DNA of 54,424 bases from Sulfurimonas sp. (GCF_018698455.1 NZ_JABIOQ010000001.1:1-54424), one strand, 5' to 3'. Shown: positions 27,785 through 36,971, numbered from the stretch's first letter. Notes: generated by a model not told the origin, from the sequence alone. Numbers and translations are program-made.

Positions 27785-28543
27785 CTAGTCTAAAACTTTA
27801 TTATACATTCTAGTACTTTTTGAATATTCCTTCATACTAAAATAATTAACTAGTTCTATAAAAACTTGGTTTAATTTACTCGCTTGTATGTATATTTTAG
27901 TCCCTTCTGCATAGACATTACTTAAGTATATAAAAAGAGCTTTAGCATCATCAATACAGTCTGTATTTATGGATATTTTATATCCATCAATATACTTATA
28001 GGAAAAGGCATAAGAAGAAATCTTATTGTTTCTCACTATAGATTTATAATGAACTTCTTTACTTTGTAAAATTGATTTCATATAAACATCTTTTTTTACT
28101 AAAAACACTTCATCACTCAACTCAATAAATTTCACTTTACTTTCATCTTTTTTATTATTGAAACTAAGATGCATGTAATTAACTACATCAAAATAAGCTT
28201 TGAAGCCATATTCTTCGTATAAATAAATATCTTTTTGATTACTGTCTAGAGCGACTTGTCTATCTTCGAGATGAGACAGAGCATGATTAAAAAGATTTTT
28301 TCCATAACCTTCGCCACGATGTTCTTTTAAAACTAAAAATGTACTAATAAACCCAAAGTTATCGGTGTACTTAATTGCTAGTATAAAACCTATAAGTTTC
28401 TCAGCTTCATGTGCTACTAAAAAGTCATCTGGGTGAGCTTCGAACAAGGCCAATATATGCACCTTCTCAATATCCCACATCTCTACCTTTGCATAATAAA
28501 AAAGTAATTCTAACTCATTATAGTGTAGTGCTTTAATCTCCAT
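27785..28543 (-). CDS. GNAT-family acetyltransferase with extra C-terminal domain
   Basis: A 252-residue protein. The N-terminal half (about 1-130) is a GNAT fold, with the acetyl-CoA loop KEHRGEGYGKNLF (about 72-84) and YEEYGFKAY at the fold end. The second half (about 140-250) is a further alpha/beta domain of the kind found in two-domain acetyltransferases, without recognisable motifs. Substrate unknown. It lies 15 bp downstream of the next gene. Confidence 0.85.
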   Translation of the reverse strand: MEIKALHYNELELLFYYAKVEMWDIEKVHILALFEAHPDDFLVAHEAEKLIGFILAIKYTDNFGFISTFLVLKEHRGEGYGKNLFNHALSHLEDRQVALDSNQKDIYLYEEYGFKAYFDVVNYMHLSFNNKKDESKVKFIELSDEVFLVKKDVYMKSILQSKEVHYKSIVRNNKISSYAFSYKYIDGYKISINTDCIDDAKALFIYLSNVYAEGTKIYIQASKLNQVFIELVNYFSMKEYSKSTRMYNKVLD

Positions 28544-28558
28544 TAGCTATTTTTTAAT

Positions 28559-29101
28559 TTAAGCCTCAGAGTTTAATATAGAGTAGCCTAAGTCATGCAT
28601 AGCTTTGTCTACCATTTCAATAGATTTCTGCATTGTTTGTTGAGAGATTTCGGGAAGTTCACCACCCCATAATTCTTCGGCTTCTTTAAAACCTTCTATC
28701 ATTCCCTCTCTTCCTGCTCTCATCATATCTTCATCACCTCCAGAACCGTTAATAACAAAGTTTGCTATACGTTCTGATGTTTGCTTTATACCAAAGATTC
28801 CATCTTCACTTACAAGCTCTGCAGCTTCACTTTGAGAAAGCTCAGCTATTGGCTTACCTTCGTAACCTATATCTTTTAAAAAGCTAGTAAAACCTTCATA
28901 CTCTTTTGTAAAGTTATCTTGCACTCCAAAAATATTATGTTGTACGGCATTTTCCTTGAATGTATAAGCATTTGTACTTCTTTGCACCTCTGCTTTTAAT
29001 TCGCTAATTTGATCATTAGTGAGTTTTTCAGTAAATACTTTTTTTATACCATTTTCATTTGCAACAGGATTTGCCTGAGTCATATTAGATGAGATTTGCA
29101 T
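28559..29101 (-). CDS. Conserved protein of unknown function
   Basis: A 180-residue soluble protein rich in Ala, Glu and Gln, without signal peptide. The C-terminal half contains regular conserved-looking blocks such as SEDGIFGIKQTSERIANFV, NGSGGDEDMMRAGREGM and GFKEAEELWGGELPEIS. I believe relatives are common in Campylobacterota and are sometimes labelled hydrogenase-4 component G, but nothing here resembles a hydrogenase subunit. The N-terminal MQISSN..QANPVA style recalls flagellar or motility-associated proteins. Function unknown. Confidence 0.7.
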   Translation of the reverse strand: MQISSNMTQANPVANENGIKKVFTEKLTNDQISELKAEVQRSTNAYTFKENAVQHNIFGVQDNFTKEYEGFTSFLKDIGYEGKPIAELSQSEAAELVSEDGIFGIKQTSERIANFVINGSGGDEDMMRAGREGMIEGFKEAEELWGGELPEISQQTMQKSIEMVDKAMHDLGYSILNSEA

Positions 29102-29161
29102 TATGTTCCCTTTACTTTTTTTATATAACTATATCGGTATTATGGAAGGAATACTTAAGTC

Positions 29162-29977
29162 TTAACAAACATCTTTTTTAGCCATAAAGTTTAACTCTTT
29201 ACAGCTAAATCCTGCTTCTTTTCTAGCCTCAGTATTTATATTTTTAGGACGTAAAAATCCTTGAGGGTAATACTTATCTATAATTTCAAAGTAAACATCT
29301 TTAGATAAACCCTCTTTTTCACAAGCATAGTTAAACCAAGTATCACCTTTTTTAACATGGTCTACTTCTTCTTCTAGTATGACACTTAAAACTGATATTA
29401 TTTTTTCTATCATCGGAGTTTTTGGGAGCTTCTTTAGTTTTGTAAGTATCATTGGTGTCGCATCTAGTCCATTCGCTTCTAAGTACCTTGGAACCACTGC
29501 CATTCTCTCAACTAAAGTATTTGTTCTTTGGGAAGCTTCAAAGAGTGCATTATGTACTTCTATATCACCGTAACTAGCTCCCAGAGAGTGTAAAATTTCT
29601 TCTAGCATCAAAAAGTGTTGTATCTCATCATTTGCTACTTCTAACCAGTCCAAATAGTACTTTCTTGGCATGTTGACAAATCTATAGGCACCATCAAGTG
29701 CTAAGTCGATGGCAGAATACTCAATATGTGCAATAGCATGTATCAAGTTTATCTGTCCATCCTTTTGAGTGAGGCTACTGCGTTTAGGTACATCTTGAGG
29801 GGGAACCACTGTACACACTTCACTATATGAAGGTTCTTCAAAAAACTTTGCTTCATATGTCTTACTCATCTTGAGTGCATCATTTTTAAAGTCTTCAAAA
29901 AACTTTCTAAACATTTTAATTTTATTCTGAGGCTGTGAAGCTTTTAAGATTAGCTCTAATTCTTTATAAAAATTCAT
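29162..29977 (-). CDS. DUF455 ferritin-like protein
   Basis: A 271-residue all-helical protein with two carboxylate/histidine pairs of a di-metal ferritin-like centre: NDEIQHFLMLEEIL (about 130-143) and EEEVDHVKKGDTWF (about 215-228). The motif AIAHIEYSAIDLALD (about 85-99) adds another Glu/His set and marks DUF455. It may be an oxidase or hydroxylase like its relatives in tRNA modification, but the substrate is unknown. Divergently transcribed from the metallo-hydrolase gene with a 40-bp shared promoter gap. Confidence 0.85.
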   Translation of the reverse strand: MNFYKELELILKASQPQNKIKMFRKFFEDFKNDALKMSKTYEAKFFEEPSYSEVCTVVPPQDVPKRSSLTQKDGQINLIHAIAHIEYSAIDLALDGAYRFVNMPRKYYLDWLEVANDEIQHFLMLEEILHSLGASYGDIEVHNALFEASQRTNTLVERMAVVPRYLEANGLDATPMILTKLKKLPKTPMIEKIISVLSVILEEEVDHVKKGDTWFNYACEKEGLSKDVYFEIIDKYYPQGFLRPKNINTEARKEAGFSCKELNFMAKKDVC

Positions 29978-29990
29978 AAGCTAATAATGC

Positions 29991-29996
29991 TATAAT
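29991..29996 (+). promoter_or_regulatory. Candidate -10 element for the metallo-hydrolase gene
   Basis: TATAAT lies 21 bases before the start at 30018 in the short divergent gap. There is no clear -35 box, which is usual for promoters of this group that rely on the -10 and AT-rich upstream sequence. Confidence 0.4.
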
Positions 29997-30017
29997 CACA
30001 CTAAAAAAGAGATTATA

Positions 30018-30611
30018 ATGCAGATTAAAGTGCAACCAATGGGACCCTATCAGACTAACTGTTACATCGCGACCATTGATGGTAAAGATTTTATCATTGA
30101 CCCAGGTATGAATGCGACCCAATGGGTCAAGAACAATGTTACCAACCCAGTAGCCATACTCAACACTCATGGACACTTTGACCATGTTTGGTCAAATACA
30201 GAACTTCAAGAAGATTTAGGCTTACTACTTTATACTCCTAAAGGTGATATTCCCTTCCTACAAGATAGTTCATGGATGCCTGACCTCCCACCGTCATTTC
30301 CCGATGTAGAAATAATTGGCGACACGGAACTTGACTTTGATGGTGTAAAAGTTAAGTTTCGTCATTTCCCCGGACACTGTCCTGGATGTTCAACTATAGA
30401 GATAGGCGATGCTATGTTTAGTGGAGACTTTATCTTCGAGCAAAGCATAGGAAGAACTGACTTCCCTATGTCAAACCCAGCAGACATGAAAGACTCGCTG
30501 GAGAGGTTTAAACTCCTTGATTACGACAAGACTATTTACCCAGGTCATGGAAACACTACAACGATAAAACAAGAACAAAAGAATACAGATTATTGGATAA
30601 AAACATTATGA
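30018..30611 (+). CDS. Metallo-beta-lactamase-fold hydrolase (glyoxalase II-like)
   Basis: A 197-residue hydrolase with the di-zinc motif THGHFDHVW (about residues 51-59), a second histidine in GHCPGC (about 120), the bridging aspartate in FSGDFIF (about 138) and the C-terminal YPGHGNTT (about 180). Length and motifs fit small glyoxalase II-like thioesterases. Substrate unknown. The stop overlaps the next start in an ATGA, so the methyltransferase is translationally coupled. Confidence 0.9.
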   Translation: MQIKVQPMGPYQTNCYIATIDGKDFIIDPGMNATQWVKNNVTNPVAILNTHGHFDHVWSNTELQEDLGLLLYTPKGDIPFLQDSSWMPDLPPSFPDVEIIGDTELDFDGVKVKFRHFPGHCPGCSTIEIGDAMFSGDFIFEQSIGRTDFPMSNPADMKDSLERFKLLDYDKTIYPGHGNTTTIKQEQKNTDYWIKTL

Positions 30612-31201
30612 GTCATTTTGACAAAAGAGCAGATGAGTGGGATAAAGGTGATATGCAGGTACAAGGTGCAAGAAAAATAGCAGAAGCTATCAATGTAAAA
30701 ATAGCATTAAATTCAAAAATGGAAATACTAGACTTTGGCATAGGTACTGGGTTGCTTGGTTTTGAAATAGCAAAAAAAGTCAATAAAATTTTTGGGGTTG
30801 ACACATCTGCTAAGATGCTTGAAAAAGTAGCACTTAAAAACACTCCTGAGTGCAGCATAACAACATATTGTCAAGATATTATAGAGGAACCTCTAATTAT
30901 GCAATTTGATGGTTTAGTAAGCTCTATGACACTTCATCACATAAAAGATTTAGAAGCATATTTTACAACTATTTATAAAAATATTAAAGAAGGTGGTTTC
31001 ATAGCCATTGCAGATTTGGAGAGTGAAGATGGAACTTTTCATTCTGATAACACAGGTGTTTTTCACTTTGGTTTTGATGAACATAAACTTTGTGATCTTG
31101 TAAAAAAATGTGGTTTTAAAGATGTTGTATTTGAAAATATCAACACCATTGAAAAACCCCAAAGGAATTTTGGTGTCTTTTTACTCAGTGCTCAAAGGTA
31201 A
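30608..31201 (+). CDS. Class I SAM-dependent methyltransferase
   Basis: Start set at 30608 (ATGA overlap with the preceding stop; first residues MSHFDKRADEWDK); a longer TTG start at 30593 is unlikely. The 197-residue protein has motif I LDFGIGTGLLG (about 45), motif II VDTSAKML (about 67) and the ADLESEDGTFH segment (about 142). Acceptor substrate unknown. The 3' end overlaps the convergent thioesterase gene by 21 bp. Confidence 0.87.
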   Translation: MSHFDKRADEWDKGDMQVQGARKIAEAINVKIALNSKMEILDFGIGTGLLGFEIAKKVNKIFGVDTSAKMLEKVALKNTPECSITTYCQDIIEEPLIMQFDGLVSSMTLHHIKDLEAYFTTIYKNIKEGGFIAIADLESEDGTFHSDNTGVFHFGFDEHKLCDLVKKCGFKDVVFENINTIEKPQRNFGVFLLSAQR

Positions 31202-31684
31202 TTCTTCTGCTATCTCTTTACTTTTGATACCATCTTTTTGGAGTTGAAGTTTTAAAACATGTTCTTCTGTTATGACAGTTTTAAACTCTCCACTGAAAAC
31301 TTTAACATCATACACATATGCATTTACATGAACATTACGTTTTCTCCCCTCTTTATGTCGAACTTTCGCCTTAAAAACCACTTCATCATGAAACTTGACA
31401 GGTGAAAGGAACTGACATTCACTTCCGATAAGTACCACATTGGGTTCATTGACCGCTACCATTGCTGCATAATCAGCAGCAGAGAAGATAAATCCTCCAT
31501 GAACTAAACCAAGGTCATCTGCGACCATTGCACTTGTTGTTTCAAGTTTTACCTCTACATTTCCACGTTCATGAAAAGTTATTTCACCCATTAATTCTTC
31601 ATCAATTCTCTGATGAGTTTTAACAAAAAGCATTTTATTCTCTTCTTCCGTCTCTTGGAGAGGGTCTAGTGCTTCTTCATCCAT
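31181..31684 (-). CDS. Hotdog-fold thioesterase
   Basis: A 167-residue hotdog-fold protein with LGLVHGGFIFSAADYAAM (about 58-75), the central helix of PaaI-like and FapR-like thioesterases. There is no DNA-binding N-terminal helix of the FapR kind; the N-terminal 15 residues are acidic. The substrate is an acyl-CoA or acyl-ACP by family. The start shares a base with the cmoB stop (TAATG), so the two are coupled. Confidence 0.82.
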   Translation of the reverse strand: MDEEALDPLQETEEENKMLFVKTHQRIDEELMGEITFHERGNVEVKLETTSAMVADDLGLVHGGFIFSAADYAAMVAVNEPNVVLIGSECQFLSPVKFHDEVVFKAKVRHKEGRKRNVHVNAYVYDVKVFSGEFKTVITEEHVLKLQLQKDGIKSKEIAEELPLSTE

Positions 31685-32577
31685 TATGTTTTATCCTTTA
31701 TTAGTCGTACATATACTCTTGCAGGTGCGGGGTAACCCTCTACTGTTCTTGTACTATCGTTAGGATCAAGAAAGTCTTCTAAAGACTGCCCCTCAATCCA
31801 CTCAGTTTTTCTCTGCTCATTCGCTTGGGTAACTGAAGTCTCTAATACCTCAAACTCACAAAATCCCGCTCTTAAGCACCAGTTCTTTAAAGCTTTTATA
31901 GTGGGGACAAAGTATATGTTTGGTATCTTGGAGTAGCTAGACTCTGGACACAAACACATCTCTTCTTCTCCCTCTATATAAAAAGTGTCGAGAATAACCT
32001 CACCTTTTTTATCAAGACCTTTAAAAAGTTGTTTTAACATGGCTACAGGATCGCTTCTATGGTACAAAACACCAAGACAGAAGATAGTATCAAACTTCTC
32101 TTCATAAAACTCTACATGCTCAACTCCTAGGAGCTCATACACTATGGGAGTTTTTAGAAAATGGTTTATAAAATCAAACTGAGTTTTATAAACAGGTGAT
32201 GGATCAAAACCTACTAATAATTTTGGTTCATCCTCTTGCATACGAAACATATAGTAACCATTGTTACAGCCTATATCGGCAACTCTCTTATCTTTTAAAT
32301 TAAAATGTGGACGAAGTAGATTATATTTTATATTACTTTGCCACTCTGTGTCTATAAAAGTCTCGCCTATCTCGAAGGGGCCTTTTCTCCATGGCATTAA
32401 AAGCTTTGCCGTTTTGCTTATGCTTGTTTCATCGAATTTGCCTGATATTTTTACAATATCACCAAGTTTTACAGTAGTGGCAACGTCTGCTAAGGCATCT
32501 ACAGATTCTCTCAGTGGAGCTACATTTTTCCAAGTCATCCACTTTTGTCTTTGTATTCTAAGTTCTTCAAGGTTCAT
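31684..32577 (-). CDS. cmoB: tRNA U34 carboxymethyltransferase
   Basis: Transfers a carboxymethyl group from carboxy-SAM to 5-hydroxyuridine at wobble position 34. With the ATG at 32577 the protein has 297 residues, somewhat shorter at the N terminus than the E. coli enzyme; a GTG three codons upstream is the alternative start. Signatures are [16 protein letters not shown] (about 85), [15 protein letters not shown] (about 118), [12 protein letters not shown] (about 188) and the C-terminal SLEDFLDP and GYPAPARV. No cmoA is seen in the window. Confidence 0.94.
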   Translation of the reverse strand: MNLEELRIQRQKWMTWKNVAPLRESVDALADVATTVKLGDIVKISGKFDETSISKTAKLLMPWRKGPFEIGETFIDTEWQSNIKYNLLRPHFNLKDKRVADIGCNNGYYMFRMQEDEPKLLVGFDPSPVYKTQFDFINHFLKTPIVYELLGVEHVEFYEEKFDTIFCLGVLYHRSDPVAMLKQLFKGLDKKGEVILDTFYIEGEEEMCLCPESSYSKIPNIYFVPTIKALKNWCLRAGFCEFEVLETSVTQANEQRKTEWIEGQSLEDFLDPNDSTRTVEGYPAPARVYVRLIKDKT

Positions 32578-32638
32578 TTTAATCACTATAATATATTTAT
32601 TTTAATATAATTGTATCCAAATCTACAGAGGAAGTTAA

Positions 32639-33529
32639 ATGCGCTTAGAAAAAAAGGCAACTGTCATCTCGACAAGTGTTGCTGCCCTTTTAGTCTTAAT
32701 GAAAATGACTGTTGGTATGCTCAGTGGTTCCATCGCTGTTATTGCCTCTGCAATTGATAGTCTTTTAGACCTTGTTGTATCTCTTTTTAACTACTTTGCA
32801 CTTCATACATCTGAGAAAAATCCAGATAAAGATTTTCATTTTGGTCGTACAAAAATAGAACCCCTTGCCGCAGTCATAGAAGGTACTGTTATCTCAATGT
32901 CTGCTCTATTTATATTCTATGAAGCAATTTCTAAGATAATGAACCCTAAAGTAATTTCACATATGAGTGAGAGTGTCTATGTTATGATCGTGTCTTTTAT
33001 TATCACTGCGTTTTTAGTTCTATTTTTAAACTTTGTAGCAAAAAAAACGAACAACATGGTTATTAGAGCAGACGCACTTCACTATAAAACAGACCTCTTC
33101 TCAAATGGAGCAGTTCTTTTTGCGTTAACGGCTATTCACTACACTACAGAGCAACTTATAGACCCTATTCTCGGTATTGCTATTGCAATTTATATGGTTT
33201 ATTCTGCTGTTCCTATCATAAAAGAGGGGCTTATGATGCTTCTTGATGCGGCTTTGGATGAAGAAGATATAAATAGTATAAAAAATATTTTAGAAAATGA
33301 GCCTATTATTAAGAACTACCATTTTCTTCAAACAAGAGAAGCCGGCTCACATATATTTATTTCTGTTCATGCTGTTTTTAATGTAAGCATATCACTCTAT
33401 GATGCACATGTTATTTCAGACAAAATAGAACTTCAACTTCAAAATCACTTTAAAAACAAAAAAACCCATGTACTTATACATATGGACCCTTATGATGATT
33501 CAGAGTTAAATAATCAAGAGGAATGGTAG
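32639..33529 (+). CDS. Cation diffusion facilitator transporter
   Basis: A 296-residue inner-membrane metal exporter. Six membrane segments cover about 10-200, and a cytoplasmic domain covers 205-296. The metal site has two Asp in ASAIDSLLDL (about 37-46) and a His/Asp pair in RADALHYKTDLFSN (about 143-156). This DxxxD/HxxxD arrangement fits zinc, iron or cadmium export of the FieF type. Basic N terminus. It ends 6 bp before convergent truD. Confidence 0.92.
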   Translation: MRLEKKATVISTSVAALLVLMKMTVGMLSGSIAVIASAIDSLLDLVVSLFNYFALHTSEKNPDKDFHFGRTKIEPLAAVIEGTVISMSALFIFYEAISKIMNPKVISHMSESVYVMIVSFIITAFLVLFLNFVAKKTNNMVIRADALHYKTDLFSNGAVLFALTAIHYTTEQLIDPILGIAIAIYMVYSAVPIIKEGLMMLLDAALDEEDINSIKNILENEPIIKNYHFLQTREAGSHIFISVHAVFNVSISLYDAHVISDKIELQLQNHFKNKKTHVLIHMDPYDDSELNNQEEW

Positions 33530-33535
33530 TAAAAC

Positions 33536-34597
33536 CTAAAAAGCTGACTTTCCAAGTGCCTTTTGAGGTCTATTATCTTTTTGAGGTTTCTTTTTTATCT
33601 TCTTAGCCTTAAACATTTTTGAGGCAATGTTTTCTAAAAATACAGTCGCATAAGAACCTTTTGGAAGTGTAAACGCGATGCTCATTTTGTCGAACTTGTT
33701 ATCATACTTCATCTCTATATCTTTTGGAAATATTATCGCCGCACGTCTCAGACCTTTTTCATATAAAAATCCATCGTCGTACTTTGATTCTATTTCTCCG
33801 GCTTCATCACGCGCACGGTAAACGCCACGACCACAAAGAAGTCCAGTAGGCACTACTTTTTTAGCTTCAAAATCTCGAAGTTGTGGTGTCTTTGGAGTGA
33901 ACAACTTTCCATCTTTATCTTGATATAAGTCACCGTCTAAAAGAAGAAACTTTCCATTATTTTTCTCTCTACTCATCATTACACGTTCGCATAACCATTG
34001 GTTAAAACGGTCACTTTGATATATGGAGATTAAAAACTTTTTGATTTTAGAGTCTTCTATGTGAATATCTCCTGCTATCATCTTTTTAGCCTGTTCAACT
34101 GAATCTTCATCACGACCAAAACGCTGGTAACCAAAGTAGTTTGGAAGGCCAAGCTTTTCACTTTTTCGTGCGAGTTTTTCAATCTGTCCCGCTTGAATTT
34201 GATCTATTTCAAAAAGATTTATGCTAAATCTGTTTCCAACTAAATCTCCCATACGAATAGAGTGAGAATCTCTTGTCCATCTAATTATCTTGATCTGTGG
34301 ATGTTTAAATTTTTTGAGCTCTTTTTCATATCTAGACTCTATAGAGATATACTGAGTAGTTGTCGCATGCTTATCTTTAAGTCCCCCGTAACCTACTTTC
34401 TCTGCATTTATGTTCAGAAAATCAGCAAAAGCCGCTATCATATCCCAGGTAGTAATCTCAACTTTTTTTATGTGTAAAATAGTGAAGTTTCCACTTCCTT
34501 TAAACTCTTTTACTATCTCATCTACGATGAAGTCATCTTGATTTTGCTCAAACTTAAAATGAATTGGTTCTTTGTCTTCTAAATATATTCTTTCCAT
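33536..34597 (-). CDS. truD: tRNA pseudouridine(13) synthase
   Basis: Makes pseudouridine 13 in tRNA(Glu). A 353-residue protein; the catalytic aspartate is Asp75 in GYGGLKDKHATTTQ. NYFGYQRFG (about 152) and the FLISIYQS..FNQWL region are further signatures. The lysine-rich C-terminal tail (about 330-353) probably helps RNA binding. It lies ten bases downstream of ribF. Confidence 0.95.
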   Translation of the reverse strand: MERIYLEDKEPIHFKFEQNQDDFIVDEIVKEFKGSGNFTILHIKKVEITTWDMIAAFADFLNINAEKVGYGGLKDKHATTTQYISIESRYEKELKKFKHPQIKIIRWTRDSHSIRMGDLVGNRFSINLFEIDQIQAGQIEKLARKSEKLGLPNYFGYQRFGRDEDSVEQAKKMIAGDIHIEDSKIKKFLISIYQSDRFNQWLCERVMMSREKNNGKFLLLDGDLYQDKDGKLFTPKTPQLRDFEAKKVVPTGLLCGRGVYRARDEAGEIESKYDDGFLYEKGLRRAAIIFPKDIEMKYDNKFDKMSIAFTLPKGSYATVFLENIASKMFKAKKIKKKPQKDNRPQKALGKSAF

Positions 34598-34607
34598 GTT
34601 CTCTCTT

Positions 34608-35438
34608 TTATAATTGTAAAAATTTTAACTCTTTACTTGCTATTTTAATATCTGCTTTAATCGCATATTTGAGCTCTGTCAGTGTCTCAAACTTCTTGTT
34701 CTCACGGATAAATGCGACAAAAGATATCTCTACTTTTTCTTTACAGATTATCTCTCCATCGAGTATGTGTGATTCTATGGAAAAACTTCCATCTGTACTC
34801 TCTCTGTGACCTATAAAACTTACAGAAGGATGAAAGTGCTCTTCGTCGTCTAGGCGACTAAGTGATACATAAACACCCTCTTTTGGTATTAAAAATGCTT
34901 TTGCTTCAATGTTTATCGTAGCTACTAACTCTTTAGCACCTATGCCTTGACCTTTTATATGGTTGCCTAAGATAGTGTGGTTATGTCCAAGAAACTCATT
35001 AGCTCCTTTTACATCACCTATACTGAGTTTCTGACGAATCTTATGCGAGTGAACTGAATCTTTGTTGTGTTTTACTTCATCAACAACAACTACCTCTCCA
35101 TCAAACATAGTTTTTAAATCATCATAAGAGTACTTTCTATCTTTTCCAAAATGAAAATCATAACCAACAACTATTTTACTTAACTGAGGGAAATTTGACT
35201 TTAAAAGGTCTATAAACCCATCTCCATCAAGATGGCGAATATCTTCAAGTTCTAGATAAAGTATGCTATGTTCGGAAAATCTTTCACGATAATGTTTTGG
35301 AGTAAGATTGGCATACCCTGTTTCTATAACAACGATAGTTCCACATTCTCCAAGTTCTCTAAAGAGTGCCTGATGACCTATGTGCATACCATCAAAACCA
35401 CCTATGGCTATTGCTGTGGAGTTCTTTATACGATTCAT
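34608..35438 (-). CDS. ribF: Bifunctional riboflavin kinase / FAD synthetase
   Basis: Makes FMN and then FAD. A 276-residue protein; the nucleotidyltransferase half has GGFDGMHIGHQAL (about 13-25), VVGYDFHFGKDR (about 90) and SSxKIR-type SHKIRQKLSIGDV (about 130). The kinase half begins near 155 with GQGIGAKELVATINI and SFIGHRESTDGSFSIESHIL. The kinase GxxxxPT motif is altered (GIGAKELVATIN), as is common in Campylobacterota by my recollection. Coupled to truD downstream. Confidence 0.9.
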   Translation of the reverse strand: MNRIKNSTAIAIGGFDGMHIGHQALFRELGECGTIVVIETGYANLTPKHYRERFSEHSILYLELEDIRHLDGDGFIDLLKSNFPQLSKIVVGYDFHFGKDRKYSYDDLKTMFDGEVVVVDEVKHNKDSVHSHKIRQKLSIGDVKGANEFLGHNHTILGNHIKGQGIGAKELVATINIEAKAFLIPKEGVYVSLSRLDDEEHFHPSVSFIGHRESTDGSFSIESHILDGEIICKEKVEISFVAFIRENKKFETLTELKYAIKADIKIASKELKFLQL

Positions 35439-35488
35439 TCCGTATTATAACAAGTTACGAGTTAGAAGCTTCTATGTTTTCAATCATT

Positions 35489-35947
35489 TTAAAATGCAGT
35501 TTTAACAGCCTCACATTCTAAATCCCCTTTTTTAAAACATTCACTATATAGCTTTGCTCTTTGGGTTCTTAGGATTGTTTTTGGGTGGGTAGAAATATAC
35601 TCCATAGAGTCTTCATCAACATCATTATCATTTTGCATATATTTACTCATTTTATCCATTATACTTGAAAAAGCCACAGGGTCAATCTTATTATGAAGCA
35701 TATGTTCAAAGGCATAATGCATTAATACTATAGGGTGTATATCAGTCGATGCTTTTAACCAGATATAGGATTTACTCTTAGTACTCTTATTCTTTTCATT
35801 TAAAACTTGTAGTGTTGTTTCATCTGCTTGTATGTAGCCAGAAGCTTGATAAACATTCAATCCACAGAAGTATTGAAAGTAAGGATTCTGTTTCCAGTGC
35901 TCAACAATAGATTCATCACTTAGATTTTTCTGCGATTTTTTCGACAA
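35489..35947 (-). pseudogene. Chimeric ORF of IS5-, IS66- and M48-derived fragments
   Basis: A 152-residue open frame with only a TTG start. Residues 1-29 (LSDESIVEHWKQNPYFQYF) match the DUF772 region of IS5-type transposases. Residues about 36-78 (YIQADETTLQVL and SKSYIWL) match the catalytic core of IS66 transposases. Residues about 79-140 (HNKIDPVAFSSIMDKM, EYISTHPKT) match the C-terminal part of M48 peptidases without the HEXXH zinc motif. No known protein combines these, so it is best read as a genomic scar whose frame happens to be open. The frame stays open upstream to a stop near 36006. Confidence 0.75.
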
Positions 35948-36263
35948 TATGATTGTCCTATTATAGAGATTTGAAGTTTTTACGAGTGTTTTTGTTGTTG
36001 AAATTATAGCTAATTATAGGCTTCGAATTACTTAATTTAGGGAGTTATTTGGTTTTTGAGGACTGACTAAATATAAATAAATAAGAACTATTCACATCAA
36101 ATACTTATGATAAAGTAGATTCTGAAGTAGTAATTGAATACTTTAATTTATTTACAAGTGAAATCACAAAAGAAACTGTAGCTGGTCTTGATTAAAGGGT
36201 TCATTATAGTAAGTATTAAAAATGTTATTTTAAGTAGTTTCATCATTTATGAATCTCTTTTAA
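35948..36263. other. Intergenic remnant between the chimeric ORF and tlyA
   Basis: The stretch holds no complete gene. From 35948 to about 36006 the minus-strand frame of the chimeric ORF continues without a stop. At 36085-36195 a plus-strand frame encodes a 36-residue tail (containing YDKVDSEVVIEYFNLFTSE) with no start codon, which looks like the end of a lost gene. Both fit repeated insertion and deletion here. Confidence 0.45.
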
Positions 36264-36971
36264 TTACTTTTTAAAGTAGTAGCAGTATTCTAAATTTCCC
36301 TCTTTTCCCATGAGTTTTGAAGGTGACTTTTGCACTAAAGTCCATGCCTTCAGTTCACATGCATCTTCAAACTTTTGCATTGTGTTTAATATAGCTTTTT
36401 TATCAAGAACAACACCATTTTTATCGCGCTTAACTTCACGTCCAACTTCAAACTGTGGTTTAAACAGAAGTATTATGTCATCAGTTGCAAGTCTGTCTAC
36501 ATCATTAAGAATGTGTAAAAGAGATATAAACGCGACATCACTCACGACGAGGTCAAACTTTTTTTGTGACTCAAATTTTCTTATGTCGCAGTTCTCATAA
36601 ACATAAACACGACTATCGTCTCTTAGTGATTTATGAAGTTGGTCAGTTCCTACATCTACTGCACTTACCTCACTTACATTTCTTTGTAAAAGTACTTGAG
36701 TAAAACCACCTGTTGATGAACCTATATCTAATGCCACTCTACTTGAAACATCTAAGTCTAGTTCAATCAAAAACTCTTCAAGCTTATGTGCCGCACGCGA
36801 GACATACTTTTTATACTCTTGTACAGTAACCTCATCACCCTCTTCTATCTTCAAAGAACTCTTTGTAATACACTTCTCATTAACACTGACAAGACCTTCT
36901 TTAATAATGCTCTGAGCTTTGTTTCTACTATCAACAAACTCTTTTTCTAGAAGGTAATTATCTAGTCGCAT
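36264..36971 (-). CDS. tlyA: TlyA-family rRNA 2'-O-methyltransferase / hemolysin-like
   Basis: A 235-residue protein with an N-terminal S4 RNA-binding domain (about 1-60; MRLDNYLLEK, VDSRNKAQSIIKEG) and an FtsJ-like methyltransferase (about 63-235; SRAAHKLEEFL, ALDIGSSTGGFTQVLL, VDVGTDQL, SDVAFISL). In relatives it methylates 16S and 23S rRNA, which makes ribosomes sensitive to capreomycin. The start lies inside the end of the small acidic ORF (10-bp overlap), so translation is coupled. Confidence 0.93.
   Translation of the reverse strand: MRLDNYLLEKEFVDSRNKAQSIIKEGLVSVNEKCITKSSLKIEEGDEVTVQEYKKYVSRAAHKLEEFLIELDLDVSSRVALDIGSSTGGFTQVLLQRNVSEVSAVDVGTDQLHKSLRDDSRVYVYENCDIRKFESQKKFDLVVSDVAFISLLHILNDVDRLATDDIILLFKPQFEVGREVKRDKNGVVLDKKAILNTMQKFEDACELKAWTLVQKSPSKLMGKEGNLEYCYYFKK

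Noticed and set aside
29964-30185. 73-codon minus-strand frame opposite the metallo-hydrolase gene
   Set aside because: Antisense to a well-supported gene and overlapping its promoter; no family match or start signal.
35489-35947. Calling the ORF an intact M48 metalloprotease or an intact transposase
   Set aside because: Each family is represented only by a fragment, with no HEXXH, no complete DDE set and only a TTG start.
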